The notes beneath the pieces were generated by a model. That model was not told the origin of the DNA. It made no database searches and worked only from the letters and a program-made list of their open reading frames with translations. A stretch of DNA of 64,000 nt, taken from Aplidium turbinatum (taxonomy: Eukaryota; Chordata; Ascidiacea; Aplousobranchia; Polyclinidae). The position numbers were made by a program, and so were the translations under genes. The stretch is taken from positions 6,448,001 through 6,512,000 of the forward strand of contig OU964918.1 in NCBI GenBank assembly GCA_918807975.1, given 5' to 3'. Shown here piece after piece: positions 56,831 to 64,000 of the stretch; position 1 is the stretch's first letter; each line of letters begins with the position of its first letter.

Positions 56831-58249
56831 TTCCTCGCGTAGGCTACTGGCAGCGTAACAGTAGCAAATTTCCCACTTACATTGATTTTGTATGCAAATG
56901 GATTGACATTTTTCTGTTTGAGTTGATTGCCGTTTTATTCCAATTTTCTTCTTGAATACAAATCATATGCTAAAACCTTGCATTATGGTGCGCAACGACA
57001 ACTTTGGTTAACAAAACGTTACAAATATCCATTCTATTCACTACGATCTTTGGTTTGCGGTCCGCCAACATTTTTTAAAAATTTTGCCGGTCCCCGACTG
57101 TAAAAAGGTTAAGAACCACTGGTCTAGACTTCACACTTTTGTAGCCAATCGTTTGCATGTCACTAATTGATTGTCGTATATTGAACAGTGGCGTTTTGTT
57201 CCCACGTCTTTAAATCCTGCCGACCTCAGTTCTCCAGGTGTGTGGACTGAACAAATCGATGCGGCCAAGGTGTGACTACATGGTCCAGACTTTCTCTATG
57301 AGCACGAGACTAATTGGCCTAAGCAAGCCGATTTCTTACGATGTTTGTCTTAAGACGACCCTGAAGTGAAAGACGTCAAACTCTGCAACACCCACTTAGT
57401 GACCGTCGCAGAAGTTGCAACAGTTCTTTCGCCGTTTTTCGAACTTTTGTGATTTGCAGCGCACCGTTGTCGATCCTCATCAACAACAAAGATTTTGAAG
57501 AGGATGTGAACCTTCTTACCGAGTAGCAATAAGAATAATAATAAGTTCTAAGAATCCGATGCCTAAATGTGTACAAACGCTGAATCCTTACCTAGTTGAT
57601 GGCTTGTTACGAGTGGGAGGCCTTCTACAAAAAGCAATGGGATTGTTAAAACTGGGGGCAGATAGTGACGTCATAGGGCCATTGTCTTCAATTGAACCGA
57701 CATTGAACGTTAATATTTATAACACTGAAACGAAAGCTGTGGCAGCTTTAAAAGATTAATATGTTGTTACAGAACGGTCGCCTACTGAAAGTTGAAATAA
57801 ATCACAAAGTACGCTACTCGTCTTGTAAACAATTTATATATTTTTTAATCTCGTATCAAACGGACCCACCACAAACTTGTAAAAGGAAAAATACAATTAA
57901 ATCGTTCGTTATACTGATATTGTGCCACACTAACCTTGAAAATTGCAATGGATCAGCCATGATAACACTGAGATATTTGAAAAAGTGGTAACATTACTAG
58001 CAAAACGTATCTAAAAAAAACAATGCACCAGCTACTCGTAGCCAAGACTCGCTTAGTTAAAAGATTAATTGTTAACGTATAAAAAGTAAGGCATCATTCA
58101 CTAAGCCTTTTAAACAAGTCAATATCGAGACAAGGCTGATACACATTATCTTTAGTATATAATTTGAATAATATGCTAACCCGACTTGTAGTAGTATTAA
58201 TGAGACCACTCAAGGAAAAAAATAGATAAATATCCAGAAAAGCTCATAA

Positions 58250-59650
58250 ACTAACGTTTATGATAATTAATTTCCAAGCTTGAGAATTTTCTGTCTTGGC
58301 TCTTTGTCAGATCTGGGACAATACAGTGAAGAATAGTTGTTAAAAAAGATATTGCTTAAAATACGACAGTGAGCTTTCGAAACATGAAATCCATAGAAAT
58401 CTGAAATCACTAGAAATACGTTACAAAGTGATGAGATGCAGGTTAAATCAGCAATAGCGTGAAAAATGATGTAGCAAAAAAATGACCAATGACACAAGCA
58501 AACACCAGGTACTTTTAATTTACCTCAATTCATATGAGCCATACTGCGATAAATACTGTATGTGTCCTCATCATCGTGATCAAGTCGTGAAACATAGCCT
58601 GCAATGTACACTAGAGCCATTTTAGTATCTTCAGATAGGCTAAGCATGTTTCTAATTGTGGCAAACTGTCAATCATATCACAAAAACGTTCTGATAAACT
58701 CAAGCAACATTTAGGTCAGCTATGAGTGTGAGACACTTGCGCAGTGGCTTCAAATAAATCAGTACTTAACTTCAAGCACAGTTTGGTTTTGCGTATTTGG
58801 TGTTTTTCTAAAGCTTGTTGGACCTATATAAAGTAGGTGCCTCCGGAACCCTGTCAAAGCTTGCCAAACTTTTCTCCAACGGGTCTGTTGTAAAACTTCC
58901 CAGAGTAACATAATCATGAGTACCAAAGACAAGAAGAAACTTCGTCAAATCAACCAGTCCGTAGCAAGTATGAGCCAAGTTCGATGAGGTCAACGACTTC
59001 ACGCGTGAGCTAGCAAGTACTGGAGACAAATTGTTCGCGAGATCACCAACGCTTGTTATGTATCGCAAATTGTTATCAGACACTGATCGGATAACTGCGC
59101 GTCGTTGGTCATTGAACTTGGCATCTTCTTAAGGACCGTGGACATTAACTATTTTCCAAAACTCAATAAAGGTTTGTAAGAAAATTGCAGTGTCGGTTGC
59201 ATCATCAATAAGAAGTGGGTGCGTTCTTAGCGCAGACAACGATTCGTCACAGAAAACTTGAAGGCAAATCGATACGTTTTTGTCTTTCGATAGGCTTTAG
59301 CGATATTGATACATCATTAAGTTTAGACAGTTTTACCAGCGTTTCTTTCTCATGACAATGAAGTGCTTTCAGATCAGACCACTTTGCGATGCGTTTTCTT
59401 CCGGCACTTGTATAATTATTGTATTTCTTGAGTTTTTTCTGTTATCCTATTGTTGCGTACACTCTTGAGCAAATGCACGTAACCATACAGCAAGAAGATG
59501 TGGTCAACCGTTCGCCATGGAGAACTAGGTTTAGTAGAAAATGAATTGAAAAAAGCTTGATTACCCCGGTTACCATCGCATAGTATTGCAATTCATTTTC
59601 CACCAGAATTTTTAATTACTGAAATAAGCTGCTGTGTTTGTTGAAAAGGA
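58250..59650 (-). mobile_element. P-element-like transposon remnant
   Basis: The minus strand carries a transposase of the P superfamily (THAP9-like) in several frames, described in the next entry. No inverted ends or 8 bp duplication were found, so the borders are those of recognisable coding sequence. It interrupts the integrase region of the BEL/Pao fossil and so came later. Confidence 0.7.
58720..59650 (-). pseudogene. P-element-like transposase, C-terminal two thirds, broken
   Basis: In order on the minus strand: SPWRTVDHIFLLYGYVHLLK-like residues near 59520-59470; RKRIAKWSDLKALHCHEKET and LVKLSKLNDVSISLKPIERQ at about 59403-59260; after a shift CLQVFCDESLSALRTHP and FLQTFIEFWKIVNVHGP near 59265-59135; then LAHTCYGLVDLTKFLL and TTDPLEKS near 58985-58855; and after another shift QGSGGTYFI near 58840. 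The LEK..GKLRQGSGGTYFI pattern is characteristic of P-type transposases in marine animals. At least two frameshifts and several stops are present. Confidence 0.72.
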
Positions 59651-60760
59651 AACTTTGTAACCGATTTATTTATCTTGATGGTATATGTGGACTAAGATCA
59701 CATGGGAGCTCCACAAGTCTTTTCCACCCTGAACCGTGGATACTGGATCCTCAAGGGAAGATTTGCAGTCCATGAAGTCCTGAAGACCTTTATGAATTGT
59801 CGTTTGTGGAAGGCCCCAGTCAGAAAGCAACAGATGGGGAACCTGCAGGCCAATCGCGTTAACACATTCAGCACGTTCCAAGCCGTTGGAACCGACCTTC
59901 TCGATCGCTGATAGTAAAAAGTGGTCGCAGCAGTTTCAAAAGATACATATGTATTTTTAATTGTTTAGCGACTCGTGCTGTGTACTTCGAATTAGTGCAA
60001 TCTCTGGAGGCAAGCGCCTTCATCTAAGCCTACCGCAGGTTTTGTAGCCGAAGAAACGTTCGCCCAACGGACATGTGCAGTGACAATGGTGGCAATGTGT
60101 GAGGCGGCAGAACACAAACTCAAACAAGGAATAAAGAACATATAACAGAAGAAGGTTAGCGACGAACTTCTTCGAAACGAGACTAACTGACATTTCAATC
60201 ATCCATGGGCTTCGAATCAGGGTGGTTTCTATGAAATAATTTTTCTTTTGGTACGGAAACTGATGCGATCGATGGTTGGAAATGCTACGCTTGATGAATT
60301 TGACCTTTTGACCTTGGTGGCGGATATCGAAAGGATACTGAATTCATTACTCTACTTCCATGATCACCAAACGACTTGCAAGCTCTCCTCCAAGCATGCT
60401 ACTCATGGGCTTTAAATGCGACGCTTTGCCTCCAGACACCTTCATGAAGACTGTTGGCTATAGACGCTCATAGAAGAAGACGCAGTACAAGTTTTGGGAT
60501 CAGTAGTTGGCCCATTATCGTCCACTTCTACAACCCATCAGGGATGGTTTGCGACATCTCCAAGCCTATAACCAAGAGATTTAGTATTAATCGTGGACGA
60601 AGCTGCTATGCGTGGACACTGGCCCAAGCGATTTCAAAAGAGGTCATGCCAGACGCGAACAATCTTGTGAGACGAGTGCGAGTGGCAGTTGCAGGCGGAA
60701 CAGAATATACGCAACATTAGGACAATCTGTCTGCTGGAGGGCAGCATGAATTCTTGATCA

Positions 60761-61844
60761 GAGACTTTGCGCACCAACGAGACTCAAAATAGGATTGCGA
60801 CCATATCGTGCTGTGCATCATCACTGTTTGTGTCTATTGTAACTTTCTCTGTTCAGTTTTATCTTTTGTTGGTGTGTGTGGTTAATTTCTTGTGGTGACG
60901 TATTTAAGCCACCCAATTAGTATTCAACTTTACTGCAATTCGCATCATTGTCTCCAGTTGCCTCGAATCTTCACTGTTCCGTTTAAACTGTTTCACGTTG
61001 TGTGATAATGATTTGTGGTTTAACGGCATAGCCTTTTCGGTCACTTTTTAGTGTAAACTTGTCCGTGCCCTGGTTGGCCATTGGCCATTCTATTTTTCTA
61101 TCTTCACTAGTAATGTAGGCTACTATTTGTTCAACTAAGCTGTCCTTTTAGTTTTCTTGTGTTGCTTCTTATTGTGTTTGTGTAGTGCAAAACTTAAACA
61201 TTTCAATTTTTAACTGCCTTGATTCATTGAGTGGAAGACGCTTTCAGAGCATTTTGTGTGACTACTTTATGAAAGCTCAATTAGAGTTTTCTTTAGTTGC
61301 TACTTGCTTCGTTGATTTGTCTTTTCATACGGTATCTTTCATCGCATCATTGTTATAGCAGCAACTAGGTTTCGTTTGTCAGTGTCAGTCAGGCGCTGTT
61401 CAACTCCTCACACTTAATTTTTACTTTAAACTCTGAGGCAACATTGCTAGGGTAGTTTGCGTTCTTATTCTTGCTGTTCAGTCACTATTACTCTCTATTT
61501 GTTCGTGGATTGCAAGTGTTGTCGTGTGTACATGAATAAACTTTTAGTCAGCGTGAGTCAGTTTGTGATAATTTGAGGCCTAACCTTGGGGCCGTTCTTG
61601 TCAGGCGAAAAGCACAGCTGTTGGATGCAAGGTCAGTTTATGTTCTTGCAGAATTCGATTGTTACAACTGCTTTTGATGTAGTTCGCTCTGCTTGGCGTT
61701 GAGCACTGTTTCTAGTATTAATAGAAAATTTATTATTTGTTGTTTTATGTTCTTACTGAATAGTCTGGATCACCACACGTCTTAAGAAATTAATTTTTAT
61801 TATCAAAAATATTTAGAATGAATAAATAAAATTTTTCTAGTCTT
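60761..61844. other. No gene seen; may include an LTR remnant
   Basis: T-rich sequence beginning after the pol C-terminus of the BEL/Pao fossil, so part of it may be its 3' LTR, but no matching copy exists in the window. AATAAA occurs at 61535 and several times near 61820. Otherwise featureless. Confidence 0.4.
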
Positions 61845-62348
61845 CTTTGTAGCAAAATCATCCAAAATCAAATCACAATTTATTAGCCTCAGTTTGTCAT
61901 TTTCAATACACAGAATGCTCAGTGCAGACAACCTATATCTTGAAACATTGTGGATCTTAATTCATTTTAAGTCTTGAAAAAAATAGTCTCTCTCCTGACC
62001 AGTTGGTAACCAATATGCTAAGAAATAGCCGAATGATTGATTCTACATTTGGGAAGACCATCTGGATGTTTTGCTTGTAGCCTATATAATTTGATAAAGA
62101 TCTGTATGAGACAAAACGTGCTCTTCTGTAGACTTGTGGTTTTGTCTTGAATACATGTGAAAGTGCAAATATTCATCATTCAGTTTCATGTCAACGTATT
62201 TTGCGTATGCTTCCATCAGTAGTTCAACACCTTGATGAGTTTCATACTTAGATGCTGTCAGATTAGTAAGAAAGCAAAACATTTGTGCAACTTTGATACA
62301 GTATTGGCAATAGCTGCTTTTCTTAAAGACTAGAAAATTAAATTGCAT
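61845..62348 (-). pseudogene. hAT transposase remnant, minus strand
   Basis: The minus strand reads VAQMFCFLTNLTASKYETHQ then VELLMEAYAKYVDMKLNDEY and HVLSHTDLYQII before a stop. In another frame it continues FPNVESIIRLFLSILVTNWS and, after a shift, LRSTMFQDRLSALS then IENDKLRLIN. The FPNVES...VTN block matches the hAT C-terminus at 16.3 kb, so this is a transposon and not a host exon, although the first part alone looks well conserved. No element ends were located. Confidence 0.78.
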
Positions 62349-62656
62349 TAAGATCTGTTTGTAAATATTAGACCTACTGTACTTACGTATTTAGAAACGG
62401 CTGCGTTTCAAATAAATTCACGTTATAACCAGGCGAAAATTTATACAACTAATGTTTAAACAGTTTTTAATACACGTGATACATCATAAATTTTGAGACG
62501 CTTTTAAATTTTGAGGTCACAGATGGATTCAGCCTTTCCAATCTGGTGGTTAATCCGAAACTGCATAGATCATACATAAAGAAACAGAGGAATCTCCGCA
62601 GAAAGCGACGAAAATGTTCTGGGAAGCTGTGTAACAATAACACTGTAACAATAGAC
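62349..62656. other. No gene seen
   Basis: About 300 bp of AT-rich sequence between the hAT remnant and a MITE, without coding signal or repeats. Confidence 0.45.
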
Positions 62657-63075
62657 CATGGCTACCTAAAGATACGGCCTGATTTGTCACATTTTTCAGA
62701 AATTTAGAGCTTTGCTAACTTTTGGAGAATGTTTAAATAAATTCTTGGAAAATTTATATTTGTACGCTTTCTTTACTGTTTTCCCCAGATAACACAATAG
62801 ATTTTAACATCCTCAGAAGTTGCAAAATAAAAAGAAAATTTGATTTTGAAGATTTTAGTCAGACTGTTAATTTTTCAATAACAGTATGATTTTGCGTTTT
62901 TCAACTTACTTTTTCTCATTTGCTACTGCTTCCCCAAGGCAACAAAAAGCTTTTGTATCATTAGAAGACAGCAAAAAGTAAAAAAAATTCAGAAAATGTC
63001 AATCAAAAACTAGCGGTAGCTGTAATCAAAATCTGCAAAATGTGACAAATCAGCCCGCATCGCCAGGTGGCCATG
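62657..63075. mobile_element. MITE family B copy 3
   Basis: It begins CATGGCTACCTAAAGATACG and ends CATCGCCAGGTGGCCATG. The flanks CAATAGAC (62649-62656) and CAATAGTC (63076-63083) match at 7 of 8. It has the same orientation and interior as copy 1 at 6415. Confidence 0.85.
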
Positions 63076-63083
63076 CAATAGTC

Positions 63084-64000
63084 CTTTTCCACAGCCAATC
63101 AATGAAGCGTGACGTTGAAAACCAAGCACTTCAGAAGCAAAGTTCATAATAGTGAAGCACAGTTTTTGAACGTTTTGGTTGTTTTTTTTTTATGGAACAA
63201 TCGCTCATTTTAGTCGTACATTTTGTAATAAAAGTAGCCTACTTCATTGACTGAGTAATACAATTAAGTCATCTAGTTTATAAAAAATATGGATTTACTG
63301 CTGGGCCTAACTACCGCCGGCACAGCGCTATAGCCTCCTGCACTGGCCACTGAATGAAAGGACCTCGCATTGATAAAATTATTTTAAAATATTTCAGTTA
63401 ACAACCAAAGTAGGTAGCCTAAACTTTTTTGTGAACCACCCAGCAAACTGTCCACTTAAAGCGGTTGACTGTCTCTTATCGTTAGTCTCGTCCTGTTGCT
63501 CAACACAACAAACATTGTCCCAGCAGGGGCGTTGACAGGGGGGTCTAGGTGGTACTTGTGGTACTTATTCAACAAACAGTGTACCAGCCTCATTTTGTAA
63601 TCAAATATCGATTTCGCTTTTAAGGCATCTTCAGTTTGATATTGTCAAGAGCAAAATAATAATAAAAAATTCTTCAAATGTTTGAAATTAATGGATGCTC
63701 TAAAACAATTACGTATGCAAGTAACAATAAAGCATTTAACCCTATATGCACAAATTCATCATTTAGCTGAAAATATATTTTTTTTCTATTTTTTTAAAAC
63801 ACTTTAGTTCAGTCAACATATGTTTTATATTTAATTTTTTTTTGTGTTCTTTAATTTTTTTTCAAACGTAACAATCTGTTACGTCAGGCACATTCGCACT
63901 ACCTACAGAATTTTGAAACATAACAGATCTGTAACACCAGGCGCTCTAGCAACAAAAGCACACAACTAGCAGTAACAAGTAACTAGTTTATTTTCACTCA
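63084..64000. other. No gene seen; one hAT-like end
   Basis: AT-rich DNA to the window edge. CAGGGGCGTTGACAGGGGGG near 63525 looks like a hAT left end whose partner would lie beyond the window. Near the end, AACAATCTGTTACGTCAGGC (63869) and ACAGATCTGTAACACCAGGC (63932) form an imperfect short repeat. Confidence 0.4.

Larger units (their letters stand above)
55189..57121 (+). mobile_element. hAT element inside the BEL/Pao fossil
   Basis: GTCTAGAC, the favoured palindromic hAT target, flanks both sides exactly (55181-55188 and 57122-57129). The ends CAGTGGTTCTTAACC are perfect inverted repeats of 15 bp. CCGGTCCGC sequences lie under both ends. The + strand keeps degraded transposase, and a CACTA-like MITE sits at 55380-56029. 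Confidence 0.92.
53600..60760 (+). mobile_element. Second BEL/Pao LTR retrotransposon, old and badly broken fossil
   Basis: The + strand keeps scattered BEL/Pao parts in the right order: a gag-like stretch (about 53.8-54.9 kb), the end of the reverse transcriptase/RNase H region on both sides of a hAT (about 55.1 and 57.1-57.5 kb), the junction to integrase (about 57.6 kb), and integrase with the pol C-terminus (about 59.7-60.7 kb). A purine-rich stretch near 60.74 kb suits the start of a 3' LTR. No matching LTR pair could be read. Most of pol is missing and the remains carry many breaks, so it is much older than the copy at 24-33 kb. A hAT (55189-57121) and a P-type transposon remnant (58250-59650) lie inside it. 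Confidence 0.72.

Noticed and set aside
62082-62348. Well-conserved-looking minus-strand reading resembling the last exon of a host gene
   Set aside because: The sequence just downstream on the same strand, in another frame, reads FPNVESIIRLFLSILVTN, the hAT C-terminal block also seen at 16.3 kb, so it is transposase.
1-64000. CRISPR arrays, operons, riboswitches or bacterial genes
   Set aside because: No regularly spaced repeats and no compact gene strings; all coding blocks are animal-type exons or transposon proteins.

Overview
The window is AT-rich animal DNA, almost certainly from an invertebrate. The evidence is spliced exons with eukaryotic splice sites, tRNA-derived SINE heads, two LINE types, and LTR elements of the BEL/Pao and Gypsy types. 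DNA transposons of the hAT, piggyBac, P and CACTA kinds are also present. The mix and the LINE family suit a marine invertebrate such as a tunicate or cnidarian, but I cannot place the species. Nothing bacterial, no CRISPR array, no rRNA gene and no intact tRNA gene was seen. The only host gene I can support is a secreted, cysteine-rich protein with LDL-receptor class A (LDLa) repeats on the + strand. Its first coding exon is 5007-5923. A second exon at 33686-33768 fits it in phase and content, across an intron of about 27.8 kb made mostly of mobile DNA. Later exons were not found.

Region by region. 1-2505: a LINE copy, broken, with another LINE 3' end inserted in it. 2830-3636: the first of three ~800 bp fold-back hAT-like MITEs (others at 10853-11685 and 17037-17832). 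5007-5923: LDLa exon 1. 5924-33685 (intron): a hAT inside a hAT at 7.5-9.8 kb; a four-deep nest at 12060-16853 (hAT > LINE > opposite-strand LINE > TTAA-type MITE); a LINE fragment split by a TTAA-type MITE at 18.7-19.5 kb; two interleaved hAT elements with a 560 bp palindrome at 22.0-24.1 kb; and a BEL/Pao fossil on the minus strand at 24.2-32.9 kb. 33686-33768: LDLa exon 2. 34.1-36.7 kb: a SINE and a hAT inside a hAT. 36948-46007: one large hAT-like element with 13 bp inverted ends and a 6 bp target duplication. It holds two further hATs, a Gypsy fossil and a piggyBac fragment that itself carries a hAT MITE. 46.7-53.5 kb: scattered hAT-like elements. 53.6-60.8 kb: a second, much older BEL/Pao fossil on the + strand, cut by a hAT (with a CACTA-like MITE inside) and by a P-element-like transposase remnant. 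61.8-63.1 kb: a hAT transposase remnant and another MITE.

Most element borders rest on matching inverted ends and target-site duplications that can be read directly. Family names rest on protein motifs recalled from known families; no database search was run. Nearly every transposase and reverse transcriptase here is broken, so the window is best read as a host gene whose introns have collected layers of transposons.
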